A stretch of 64,000 nt of DNA from DASQZT01 sp035638575 (lineage in GTDB: Bacteria; Acidobacteriota; Terriglobia; Bryobacterales; Bryobacteraceae): the NCBI GenBank assembly GCA_035638575.1, contig DASQZT010000039.1, positions 1 through 64,000 on the forward strand, given 5' to 3'. The notes under the pieces are model-generated. The model was given only the letters and a program-made list of their open reading frames with translations, was not told where the DNA came from and searched no databases. Made by a program: the position numbers and the translations under genes. Shown in pieces: positions 34,558-43,201 of this stretch. Positions within the stretch are counted from its first letter, which is position 1. Each line of letters starts with the position of its first letter.

Positions 34558-37500
34558 TCAACGCGCCTCCGTGACCTTCACCAGGTTGTCGTCCGGCTTG
34601 CGGTCCACCAGCTTGTTCCAGGGATCGATGCCGGCTTTGGCCGGTACCCCGTCCACCGTCAGGGTGAACTCCGTCTCCGCCTTCTCGATTTTGTGCCGCT
34701 CCAGGTAGAGCGGCTTGTCCTTGGCATCCAACACGCCGATGTCGATCCAGTCGGCCAGCGGCACTTCCTTCTCTTCTCCCAGCTCGCCGGCCTTCAGCTT
34801 GCGCGCCGCCACCTTCAGCTTCACTTCGTACTTGCCCTTGGAGACCTCGCGGTACGTGGCCGAGATCGCCCGATTCTCGTACAGCGTGATCGAATCGAAC
34901 ATGTCGTCGATCAGGTACCGCCACTCGGGCGGCGTCACGGCCCGCAGCCGCTCTTCCAGCTCGAGCGCGGTGGTATACGGCGGGTCCTGGAAGCCCACGG
35001 CGTTCACGTAGTCGCGCAGCGCCCGGTTCACGTTGTCCTCGCCGATATAGTCTTGCAGCGCGTAGAACACCACGCTGGCCTTCTGGTAGTGAATGTAGCC
35101 CTGGTCCTCGTTGAGCACCAGCGGCATTTCCTTCTTCTTCTCCGCGCTGCGGCCGTTCAGATATCTATCCATTTCGTACTTGAGAAACCGCTTCATGTGG
35201 TCCGGCCCGTACTCGTGCTTCATCACCATCATGGCGGTGTACTGCGCCAGCGACTCGCTGGTCATGGTCGCGCCCTGCACGTTGGCCCCGATCACCTGGT
35301 GGGCCCACCACTGGTGGCCTACCTCGTGCGCCGTCACGTAAAAGGGATAATCCACGTCTTCGTCGCTCGAGGGATCCACCCGCGCGATGAACCCGATGCT
35401 TTCCGAGTACGGGATCGTCGCCGGGAACGATTGCGCGAAACTCTGGTAGCGCGGGAACTCCACGATGCGCACCGTCTTGTTCTGGTACGGGCTGAAGTTG
35501 CGCGTGCAGTAGTCCAGCGACTGCTTCATGCCCTTCATCATGGCCGCCAGGTTGTACTCGTGCCCCGGCTGATAGTAGATCCCCAGCTCCACGTCGTTCC
35601 AGCGGTCGCGCATCACGCGGTAGCGGGCCGAAAGAACCGAAAAGAAGTCCAGCACCGGGCGCAGCGTGCGATACCGGAAGTAGTGGCGCGCCCCGTCGCT
35701 CCACTCGCCCACAAGCTCTCCGGGCGCGATGGCAATCTGGTCCGGCGCGGTCGCGATCACGGCTTCGAATGGCACCCAGTCGGCGTCCTGGGAAATGTAG
35801 TTATTGCGCCGCGCCTGCTCATCGTGGATGTCCGCCATGCGCGGCTTTTCCTTCAAATGGTGCTTGCGGCGCGTGTCGTCGTCGGATAGCTCCGACCCCT
35901 CCTGATAGCCGAAGTGCGGCAGCGATTCGCTGTTGAAGAAGGTGCCGTTTTCCACCACGAACGTGTCCGGACCGCTGTTCGCGAAACCGTGCGGGAGAAA
36001 TTCCAGATCGAACTCCGCGGTCCCCGTGGCGCCCGCGGGGAACGGCTGCTGCATGCGGTAGACCTGGACGTCGAGCGGGCGATCCTCCGACTCCAGGCGC
36101 GCCGGCGGCGTGAACCGGATCCCCCGGATCTTCAAGTCTTCCGGAACGCCGAGCAGGAAACGCTCGATCGGCCGCCCGGTCTTGTTGGCGATTTCATATT
36201 TGCCGCGGATGCGCACGCTGCCGCGGTAAGGCTGCAGGTCCACCCACAGGCTGACCGACGTGATGCGCGGATGCGGCATCTGGAGGAAGGGCTTGTAAGT
36301 CCGCTCGTAGCGCTCCGCCAGCGTTTGCGTCTTCCAAGTGGTGCGGTAGTGATTCAGGACGTTGGTGTTGTAGAAGATGAAGGAGCCGGCCGCCACGAAG
36401 ACGCCGGCCGCCACCCCCGCGATGGCCCGCTGCGGCTTCCGGAACCGGCGCCGCGCCTCGCGCAGCCTCGAACGCCACTCCACCGCCAGGCCGCGCACGA
36501 ACAGCAGGTGCGCCGCCAGCGCCAGCAGCACCGCCGCCGCGGCCCAGTAGGCGTCGAACCACACGATCGGCCGGACGTACGGGCCGAAGCGGTTCATGTC
36601 CGAGTAGGTGTGGTCCGGAATCGAGCCGTAGTCGTACAACCTGTGCTCCAATCCGAACTTGCCCATGAAGGCCGACACCAGGTAGTACAGCACCATCAGA
36701 AAATGCCCCAGGTACTTGTTGTTCACCAGCACCTGCACGGTGAGCGCCAGCACGCTGATCGAGGAGTACTCCAGCAGTTGGATGCCGAACAGCTCCTTGA
36801 TGTAGAGCAGCGGCTCCAGCCGCGTGTAGCCCTTGCCCAGTTGGATGGCCATCCCGGTCGCCATCACGACGGCTTCGAGCGTGGCCTGGACCGCCAGCAG
36901 CGCGAGCAGTTTGGAGACGAACTGCGCGCCGCCCGAGAGCGGCAGCGAGTCCACGATCTCGTGCGTCCCGGCGTCGCGCTCGCGCCAGATCAGCTCCCCC
37001 GCATAGAAGGTGATGATGATGAGCATGAACAGCTCGAACGTGCCGCCCACCTCGTCGATCACCTGGTACGTTACGGGGTACGTCGGGGTGCCGTAGATAT
37101 CGCCCATGGTACGGGCGCTGACCACCATGAACAACACGCCGGCCAGCACGATCACCGCGAAGTAGATGTTCTTGACCGTTTCCACGAAATGCAGCCACGC
37201 CAGCCTGAGCAGCGGCGACCCAAACGTGGCGCAGGCGCTCCCGCCTGCCGCGTCCCCACTCTTGGGGACGCTCTTCTTCTTCACGCGCTCCACCGTGCCG
37301 AAGCGGAACTTCCACACCGTAAAGGCAGCCACCGCGGCGGCCACGCCCAGCCACAGCACCCGGTTCCACAACAGGTAGCCCTCGAGCGGCACCAGCCGCG
37401 TGTTCTTCTCCGCGATGGTCCAGTATTCGGTGAGAAACTCCATCGCCGACGCGCCGAAAGGGTCCACCAGCGAAGCCAGGAACTTGTGTTCGATCTTGTG

Positions 37501-38106
37501 CGAGATGGTGCCCGCCAGCAGATACCCCATCAGCAGCAACACGCTCGCCATGTACACCGGAAAGATGCGGCGCGCCAGGGCCGCCAGCGAAAAGAACAGC
37601 GCCCCCATCACGATCACGTTGGGAATGACCGTCACCAGGTAGGGCTGCACGTATGCCAGCACGTGGTTGGCCTCCAGCCGCTGGCGGTCCACCGTGGGCA
37701 TCAGGGTGGCGAGAAACATGCCGATCGCGAGACTCGAAAAGATCGCCGTCAGGAGCAGAACGGCCTCGGCGTAGCGGCCTCCCAGGTAGGCGCCCTTGCC
37801 GGCGCGCGAGGTGAAAAAGAAGGAGTCGGTCTTGTGATCGAAATCCTGATACGCGGCGCGGCCGCAGAACGCGGCGATCACCAGCAGCCCGAAATAGCTC
37901 AGCAGCCCGATGCTCTCGGAGATGCCCCAGGGAGAGTTGGCGTACACCTTTCCGCCCGATCCGAAATTGACCGACACCTCGCTGATCCCGCCTGCCGCGC
38001 CCAGCATCATGAGAAAGCCCAGCGCGCCGAACAGCAGAAAGTATACGTACGTGGAGATCGCGCGCACATGCCGGGCCAGCTCGAAGCGGACGATCTCCCT
38101 CAGCAC
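34558..38106 (-). CDS. ABC-2 type permease fused to an M1-family aminopeptidase
   Basis: A 1182-residue fusion. Residues 1 to about 620 hold two ABC-2 permease modules with 12 or so membrane segments (LGFLMMLGAAGG, LLVIAAFCG, IPNVIVMGALFFSLAAL, and a second set from about residue 320). The C-terminal half is an M1 metallopeptidase domain with HEVGHQWWAHQ and, 18 residues after the second His, Glu in TSESLAQY, so all three zinc ligands are present. The zinc motif is encoded near 35307-35333. Fusions of this layout occur in several phyla. The start is a GTG at 38106 overlapping the end of the ABC ATPase gene by 7 bases, so both form one transporter. A dispersed palindromic repeat encodes a linker (see 37226). 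Confidence 0.9.
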   Translation of the reverse strand: MLREIVRFELARHVRAISTYVYFLLFGALGFLMMLGAAGGISEVSVNFGSGGKVYANSPWGISESIGLLSYFGLLVIAAFCGRAAYQDFDHKTDSFFFTSRAGKGAYLGGRYAEAVLLLTAIFSSLAIGMFLATLMPTVDRQRLEANHVLAYVQPYLVTVIPNVIVMGALFFSLAALARRIFPVYMASVLLLMGYLLAGTISHKIEHKFLASLVDPFGASAMEFLTEYWTIAEKNTRLVPLEGYLLWNRVLWLGVAAAVAAFTVWKFRFGTVERVKKKSVPKSGDAAGGSACATFGSPLLRLAWLHFVETVKNIYFAVIVLAGVLFMVVSARTMGDIYGTPTYPVTYQVIDEVGGTFELFMLIIITFYAGELIWRERDAGTHEIVDSLPLSGGAQFVSKLLALLAVQATLEAVVMATGMAIQLGKGYTRLEPLLYIKELFGIQLLEYSSISVLALTVQVLVNNKYLGHFLMVLYYLVSAFMGKFGLEHRLYDYGSIPDHTYSDMNRFGPYVRPIVWFDAYWAAAAVLLALAAHLLFVRGLAVEWRSRLREARRRFRKPQRAIAGVAAGVFVAAGSFIFYNTNVLNHYRTTWKTQTLAERYERTYKPFLQMPHPRITSVSLWVDLQPYRGSVRIRGKYEIANKTGRPIERFLLGVPEDLKIRGIRFTPPARLESEDRPLDVQVYRMQQPFPAGATGTAEFDLEFLPHGFANSGPDTFVVENGTFFNSESLPHFGYQEGSELSDDDTRRKHHLKEKPRMADIHDEQARRNNYISQDADWVPFEAVIATAPDQIAIAPGELVGEWSDGARHYFRYRTLRPVLDFFSVLSARYRVMRDRWNDVELGIYYQPGHEYNLAAMMKGMKQSLDYCTRNFSPYQNKTVRIVEFPRYQSFAQSFPATIPYSESIGFIARVDPSSDEDVDYPFYVTAHEVGHQWWAHQVIGANVQGATMTSESLAQYTAMMVMKHEYGPDHMKRFLKYEMDRYLNGRSAEKKKEMPLVLNEDQGYIHYQKASVVFYALQDYIGEDNVNRALRDYVNAVGFQDPPYTTALELEERLRAVTPPEWRYLIDDMFDSITLYENRAISATYREVSKGKYEVKLKVAARKLKAGELGEEKEVPLADWIDIGVLDAKDKPLYLERHKIEKAETEFTLTVDGVPAKAGIDPWNKLVDRKPDDNLVKVTEAR
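37226..37270. repeat. Two-hairpin dispersed repeat inside the permease-peptidase gene
   Basis: Starts GTGGCGCAGGCG, then CTCCCGCCTGCC (first stem GCAGGCG/CGCCTGC type), then CGTCCCCA-CTC-TTGGGGACG (second stem, 8 bp). A related element with the same opening, GTGGCGCAG and CTGCCGCG, lies at 52403. Here it is within the coding region and reads in frame as part of the SVPKSGDAAGGSACATFGS linker between the two permease modules. Confidence 0.65.
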
Positions 38107-38984
38107 AGCGCAACCTCCGGCATCGTCACGGCCGCAAAATAGACGTCCTCGACTTCGGGCTCGGCCGCCTGAAAATCTCCGCCGGGACTTTGCTGTCCGT
38201 AAACGCGGACCAGCGTGCGGCCGGCCGCCAGGCGCGTGGAGATCACCGGCATGGTCTCTCTGCAATGTGCCAGGTCCGCACGGGAAACGTCGGCCTGCCA
38301 GATGCTGCCGCGCAACGAGCCCGCCAGCTTCAGCGGATCGCCCTTGGCCAGCAGGCGCCCCTGGTGAATGATCGCCATCGAGCGGCACAGATCGCTCACG
38401 TCGCTCACGATGTGGGTGGAAAGGAACACGATGACATGCTCGCCGATTTCGCTCAGCAGGTTGTGGAAGCGGATGCGCTCCTCCGGATCGAGTCCCGCCG
38501 TGGGCTCGTCCACGATGATCAGTTGCGGGCTCCCGATGAGCGCCTGGGCGATGCCGAAGCGCTGCTTCATCCCGCCCGAAAACGCCCCCAGCCGCTGGTT
38601 CCGCGCTTCCCAGAGGTTGGTCTGGTGCAACAGCCCTTCCACCACGTCGCGCCGCCTGGCGGTATCGGTCAGTCCCTTGAGGTGGGCGAAATGGTCGAGG
38701 AGCCGGGCGGCCGTGACTTTGGGATACAGGCCGAATTCCTGCGGCAGGTAGCCCAGCACCTCCCGCACGCGCTCCTTCTCGCGCAGCACATCGATGCCGT
38801 CCAGCCGCGCCGAGCCGGAATCGGCCTCCTGCAACGTCGCCAGGATGCGCATCAGCGTGGATTTGCCCGCCCCGTTGGGCCCCAGCAGCCCGAAAATCCC
38901 TGCGCCGATTTCGAGCGAAACCTGGCGCAAAGCCTGCACCCCATTGGGATAAGTCTTCGAAAGATCCTGAATCTTCAGTTCCAT
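38100..38984 (-). CDS. ABC transporter ATP-binding protein
   Basis: A 294-residue ABC ATPase: Walker A GPNGAGKST (residues about 34-42), Q-loop in GYLPQEFG, signature FSGGMKQRF, Walker B LIIVDEPTAGLDP, and the H-loop LSTHIVSD. The last 80 residues are a soluble extension typical of subunits that pair with ABC-2 permeases. It pairs with the permease-peptidase fusion, whose GTG start overlaps this gene's end (GTGCTGA). ATG at 38984 gives MELKIQDLSKTY. It is divergent from the TPR gene, with only 33 bp between the two starts. Confidence 0.94.
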   Translation of the reverse strand: MELKIQDLSKTYPNGVQALRQVSLEIGAGIFGLLGPNGAGKSTLMRILATLQEADSGSARLDGIDVLREKERVREVLGYLPQEFGLYPKVTAARLLDHFAHLKGLTDTARRRDVVEGLLHQTNLWEARNQRLGAFSGGMKQRFGIAQALIGSPQLIIVDEPTAGLDPEERIRFHNLLSEIGEHVIVFLSTHIVSDVSDLCRSMAIIHQGRLLAKGDPLKLAGSLRGSIWQADVSRADLAHCRETMPVISTRLAAGRTLVRVYGQQSPGGDFQAAEPEVEDVYFAAVTMPEVALC

Positions 38985-39017
38985 AGGTCTCGTAACATTG
39001 ATTATCCTGTAGTGTTG

Positions 39018-40184
39018 ATGAGAACGCTGGTGGCGCTGCTGCTCGGCCTGATGGCGGCGGCGATTGCACAGGAAGACCCGGTCCGGTTGCGCGAACGGGC
39101 CGCCTCGCTGGTTGCCTTGGGCAAGTACGCCGAGGCCGAGCCGCTGCTCACGGGCGCGCTGGCCGCGCGCGAGCAGTCGGGCTTTGCCGAAGACCCGGCG
39201 CTGCTGCCGTTCATCGGCGATCTGGCCGCCCTGTATCGCGCCCAGGGGCGCAACGCCGATGCCGAAAAGCTCTACCTGCGGTCGCTGGCCATTCGCGCCA
39301 AAGTGGCCGGCTCCGACAGCACCGAGCTGATCCCCGACCTCAAGCTCTTGGGCAGCCTCTATGTCACCATGGCCCGCCCCATCGACGCCGAAAAGCAGTA
39401 CCTGCGCGCCGTCTCCATCCGCATCAACGCCAAGGGCACCGACGATCTCGACCTGGCGAAGGATTGCACCGAGCTGGCCACCTACTACATCAGCCAGAAA
39501 CGCTACGCCGTGGCCGAGCCGAACCTGCGCCGCGCCATCGACATCCTCATGCAGAAGCTCGGCCCGGAAGACCTGTCGCTGGTGCCCGTGCTGGATGCGC
39601 TGGCGACGGTGTTCATCGAGCAGAAGAATTTTCCGCCCGCCGAGAGCCCTCTGCGCCGCGCCATTTCGATCCAGGAGAGCGCCAACGGCCCCATGCACCC
39701 GAACGTGGCGCCGCATCTCGACCGGCTGGCCATGCTGTTCTATCTCCAGAAGCGATACACCGAAGCCGAGCCGCTTTACAAACGCTCGCTGGCCATTTGG
39801 GAAAGCGTCATGGGACCGGACAACCCCGACCTGGCCACCACGCTGGACAATCTCGCCGTGGTCTACGCCTCCCGGGATAAGTTCGAGGACGCCGAGCCGC
39901 TCTACCGGCGCTCTCTAGCTCTGCGCGAAAAGACCACCATCGCCAGCCTGAACAACCTGGCCATGGTGCTCGAGGGCAAAGGTCAGGATGCCGCCGCCGA
40001 ACGCCAGTACCGCGTGGCGGTGGGGCTGGCCGACAAGATGCCGGTGGTCGCGGGCACGGACTACGATCCGCTGGTGAAGATGTTCGAGAACTACGCCGCC
40101 CTGCTGCGCCGCCTCAAACGGGAGACCGAAGCCAAAAAGATGGACGCGCGCGCCAAAGCCCTCGCGCCGCCGGACAAGCCGTAA
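39018..40184 (+). CDS. Exported tetratricopeptide-repeat protein
   Basis: A 388-residue protein with a signal peptide (MRTLVALLLGLMAAAIA) and about eight TPR or kinesin-light-chain-type repeats of 42 residues (for example YAEAEPLLTGALAAREQSG, DAEKLYLRSLAIRAK, DAEPLYRRSLALREK). Such repeats form a superhelix for protein binding; no enzyme domain is present. The long 42-residue period is typical of this group in Acidobacteria. ATG at 39018 directly precedes the signal peptide; GTG at 39012 is an alternative. The divergent ABC operon starts 33 bp away, so their promoters must overlap the other gene or lie within coding sequence. Confidence 0.82.
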   Translation: MRTLVALLLGLMAAAIAQEDPVRLRERAASLVALGKYAEAEPLLTGALAAREQSGFAEDPALLPFIGDLAALYRAQGRNADAEKLYLRSLAIRAKVAGSDSTELIPDLKLLGSLYVTMARPIDAEKQYLRAVSIRINAKGTDDLDLAKDCTELATYYISQKRYAVAEPNLRRAIDILMQKLGPEDLSLVPVLDALATVFIEQKNFPPAESPLRRAISIQESANGPMHPNVAPHLDRLAMLFYLQKRYTEAEPLYKRSLAIWESVMGPDNPDLATTLDNLAVVYASRDKFEDAEPLYRRSLALREKTTIASLNNLAMVLEGKGQDAAAERQYRVAVGLADKMPVVAGTDYDPLVKMFENYAALLRRLKRETEAKKMDARAKALAPPDKP

Positions 40185-40277
40185 CGGCGCGGCGCACAAG
40201 CCAACCTGCCGCTCTTGTATCATAGAAACCGTACCGGCGGGAGAGAGATGCGTCCGGCGGTAAGGAGAACACCACCC

Positions 40278-43199
40278 ATGAAACGCCTGCTCACGATCGG
40301 GGCGAGCGCCGGCATTCTGAGCCTCGCGTTCCTGGCGGCCGTTGCGGGCCATGTCCGCGTCCTGGCGCAGAACCGCATGAGTTTCCCGCTGGTGTCGCAG
40401 GACAGCGGCCACGTCGCGCTGGGGCTGGCGCTTCGCAAGCTGGGCGTCTCGGGTACCTTCATGCAAATCGCCGCGCATCCCGACGACGAGCACAACGCGC
40501 TCTACGCCCTCTACACCCACGGCATGGGCCTGCGCTCCATCGACGTGCAGACCACGCGCGGCGACGGCGGGCAGAACGAGATCGGCCCCGAGCTGTTTCG
40601 CGACATGGCCGTGCTGCGCACCTCCGAGCTGCTGTCGGCCCACCGCCTGGACGGCGCCGAACAGTACTTCGCCCGTGCCATCGACTACGGCTACTCCTTC
40701 GACCCGGAGGAAGTCATCCAGAAGTGGGGCCGCCAGGAGACCGTCGGCGACTTCGTGCGGCTCATCCGCACCCTGCGGCCCGAAGTGTTGGTCACCATGA
40801 ACATCCAGGGGCGCGGCGGCGACCGGGCTCACGAAGCCGCCGCCATACTGGCCCGCGAGGCGTTCCGCGCGGCGGGCGATCCGTCGAAGTTCCCCGAGCA
40901 GATCCGCGAAGGGCTCCGGCCCTGGCAGCCAAGGAAGCTGTATTTTTCAGGCGGGCCAGGCGGCCCGGGCGGCGGGCGGGGCGGCCCTGGCGGCGCTGAC
41001 GGAAGAGGCGCGCCCGGCGCACCGGGCGCCGGTGGCGGAAGAGCAGGCGCCGGCCGAGGCGGAAGGGGCGGCAGGGGAGCGGCGGCCGCGGGTAGTGCCC
41101 CGGCCCCCACAACGGCCCAGGCTGCCAACGCGGCTCCCGCGGCGCCGCCCGCCAAGATGGCGCGGCCCAACACCGCCATGTACGACACGCTCCTCGGCCG
41201 CACCTACGCCGAGATCGGCTCCGACGCCCGCAGCAATCACAAGTGCCAGGGGATGGGCGGACCTCCGCCTCTTCCCGGCGTGGGCGGCGGGCGCGGCGGC
41301 GGCGGCGGGGCCTACCAGCTCGTCGACAGCACCATCGCGGGACTGATGGATAAGGACGAGACGTCGCTGTTCGACGGCCTGGACATCAGCCTTTCCGCGC
41401 TGGCGCAGTTCGCCGCGCCTGACCCGCCCGAAGCGCTGGCCAGCGGGCTCGCCTCGATCGCCGATGCGGCCCGCCGCGCCCAGAGCGCGTTCGCCGCGGG
41501 CAATGACGCGGGTGCCGCCGCGCCGGTCGAGTCCGGTCTCGGAGCCCTGCGGGCGCTGCGCGCGCAGCTCGCCTCGCTTCCCATCTCCGAGGAGGCGCGG
41601 TACGAAATCGACTTCCGGCTCAAGATCAAGGAGCGCGACTATCAGGACGCCGTCCTCGCCGCGCACGGCGTGACCTTCGATGCCGTGGCCGACGACGGGC
41701 TGGTGATCGGCGGCCAGCCGGTGAAGCTTTCGATGGTGGCGGTGAACCGCGGCGCATCGGAGGTCGGCGTGACCGGCGTGGCGATCGCCGGCTTCGACGC
41801 GCCTGGCAATTGCGCGCCGGGACCGGTAAAGAAGGATGGCGTCTTCACCTGCACCGTCGACGCGCATGTGCCGGAGGACGCCAGGCTGACCACACCCTAC
41901 TTCACCGACGATTACTGGAGCCACCCGGCGAATCCGGCCATCAACTCGTTCGAGCCGGACGTGCCGTTCGGCGTTCCGTTCCGCCCGACGCCCTACCGCG
42001 TCACGTTCCTGGTGAAGGCCGGCGATGCCGAAGTCACCCGCGAGCTGCCCTTCCAGTTCCGCTACATGAAGGACACCTACCTCGGAGACAAGCGGATGGA
42101 GCTGAACGTCGTGCCGGCGTTTTCGGTGAGGGTTACGCCGCCGCTGGCCGTGATTCCGGCGGGCGCCGGAGGAGCCGCGAAGGCGGCCGAGCGCGAGATC
42201 CACGTCACGGTGACCAACGGCACCAAGGGCGCGGCGCAGGCCACGGTGGCGCTGGAGCTGCCGGCGGGATGGAAGGCCGCCCCGGCGAGCGTGCCGGTGA
42301 GCTTCGCGCACGAGGACGAATCGCTGTCGGCGCGCTTTGTGGTGACCGCTCCGCCGCAGGTGAAGACCGGCGGCTACACCGTCCGCGCGGTGGTGACCTC
42401 ACCCGCGACCGGGAGCGAGAAGTTCGCCAACGGATACCAGGAAATCGAGTACCCCCACATCCAGCGGCGGCAGGTGATCAAGCCGGCCGAGACCGCCATC
42501 AACGTGGTGGACGTGAAGATCATTCCCAACATCAGCGCCGGTTACATCGCCGGCGTGGGCGACCAGGTCCCGCCGGCCATCGAGCAGTTGGGCGCCAGGC
42601 TGTCGTTCATCGGCCAGGACGAACTCGCCTGGGGCGACCTGTCGAAGTACGACGTGATCGTCACCGGCGTCCGCGCCTACGAGCGGCGCGCCGATCTGCG
42701 CGCCTACAATCGCCGCCTGCTGGATTACGTGGAGCGCGGCGGAACGGTCATCGTTCAATACAACAAAATGGAGTTCAACCAGGCGCAGTACGGGCCGTAC
42801 CCGGCGAGGGTCAGCGGCAACCGCGTGTCGGACGAGACGGTCCCGGTGAAGGTGCTGGCGCCGGCCCACCCGGTGTTCAACTACCCCAACAAGATCGGCG
42901 CGGCGACGTGGGCGGGATGGGTGCAGGAGCGCGGCCTCTACTTCCTCGGCGAGAAGGATGCCAAGTACGTCGACCTCGTTTCGATGGTCGACTCCTACAA
43001 GGACAACCCGGGGGACAAGCTCGGGTCGCTGGTGGAAGGGAAGTTCGGCAAGGGTCGCTGGATCTATGTGGGGCTCGGCCTGTGGCGCCAACTGCCGGCG
43101 GGAACCGACGGCGCGTATCAGCTTCTGGCCAACCTGATCAGCCTCGGGAAAGCGCCGGCAGCGGCGCGCGCGGGAGTCTCGGCCGCCGGCGGGCGCTGA
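40278..43199 (+). CDS. Large exported PIG-L family deacetylase
   Basis: A 973-residue protein. Signal peptide about residues 1-31. The PIG-L (LmbE) domain has the metal-binding AAHPDDEHN motif (His67, Asp69, Asp70) and GGDRAHEAAA with a further His; this family removes acetyl groups from sugars such as GlcNAc derivatives. A Gly/Ala/Pro low-complexity insert (about residues 225-275) interrupts it. The middle part (about 470-740) has Ig-like/NPCBM-associated beta domains, and the C-terminal part (about 745-965) resembles a glutamine-amidotransferase-like fold (SAGYIAGVGDQVPPAIEQLG, DVIVTGVRAYERR). AAGGAG lies 10 bases before the ATG at 40278. Its end almost touches the converging CPBP gene. Confidence 0.86.
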   Translation: MKRLLTIGASAGILSLAFLAAVAGHVRVLAQNRMSFPLVSQDSGHVALGLALRKLGVSGTFMQIAAHPDDEHNALYALYTHGMGLRSIDVQTTRGDGGQNEIGPELFRDMAVLRTSELLSAHRLDGAEQYFARAIDYGYSFDPEEVIQKWGRQETVGDFVRLIRTLRPEVLVTMNIQGRGGDRAHEAAAILAREAFRAAGDPSKFPEQIREGLRPWQPRKLYFSGGPGGPGGGRGGPGGADGRGAPGAPGAGGGRAGAGRGGRGGRGAAAAGSAPAPTTAQAANAAPAAPPAKMARPNTAMYDTLLGRTYAEIGSDARSNHKCQGMGGPPPLPGVGGGRGGGGGAYQLVDSTIAGLMDKDETSLFDGLDISLSALAQFAAPDPPEALASGLASIADAARRAQSAFAAGNDAGAAAPVESGLGALRALRAQLASLPISEEARYEIDFRLKIKERDYQDAVLAAHGVTFDAVADDGLVIGGQPVKLSMVAVNRGASEVGVTGVAIAGFDAPGNCAPGPVKKDGVFTCTVDAHVPEDARLTTPYFTDDYWSHPANPAINSFEPDVPFGVPFRPTPYRVTFLVKAGDAEVTRELPFQFRYMKDTYLGDKRMELNVVPAFSVRVTPPLAVIPAGAGGAAKAAEREIHVTVTNGTKGAAQATVALELPAGWKAAPASVPVSFAHEDESLSARFVVTAPPQVKTGGYTVRAVVTSPATGSEKFANGYQEIEYPHIQRRQVIKPAETAINVVDVKIIPNISAGYIAGVGDQVPPAIEQLGARLSFIGQDELAWGDLSKYDVIVTGVRAYERRADLRAYNRRLLDYVERGGTVIVQYNKMEFNQAQYGPYPARVSGNRVSDETVPVKVLAPAHPVFNYPNKIGAATWAGWVQERGLYFLGEKDAKYVDLVSMVDSYKDNPGDKLGSLVEGKFGKGRWIYVGLGLWRQLPAGTDGAYQLLANLISLGKAPAAARAGVSAAGGR

Positions 43200-43201
43200 C
43201 C

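Noticed and set aside
37250..37270. Terminator inside the permease-peptidase gene
   Set aside because: The GGGGAC hairpin is inside an open coding frame and lacks a T-tract; it is better explained as part of a dispersed repeat.
35914..38142. 742-codon plus-strand frame
   Set aside because: Antisense shadow of the permease-peptidase gene with extreme His/Arg/Gln content.
38107..39069. Upstream extension of the permease-peptidase frame to a 1503-residue protein
   Set aside because: The first 321 codons overlap the ABC ATPase gene in another frame and have no similarity to anything; GTG at 38106 is the natural start.
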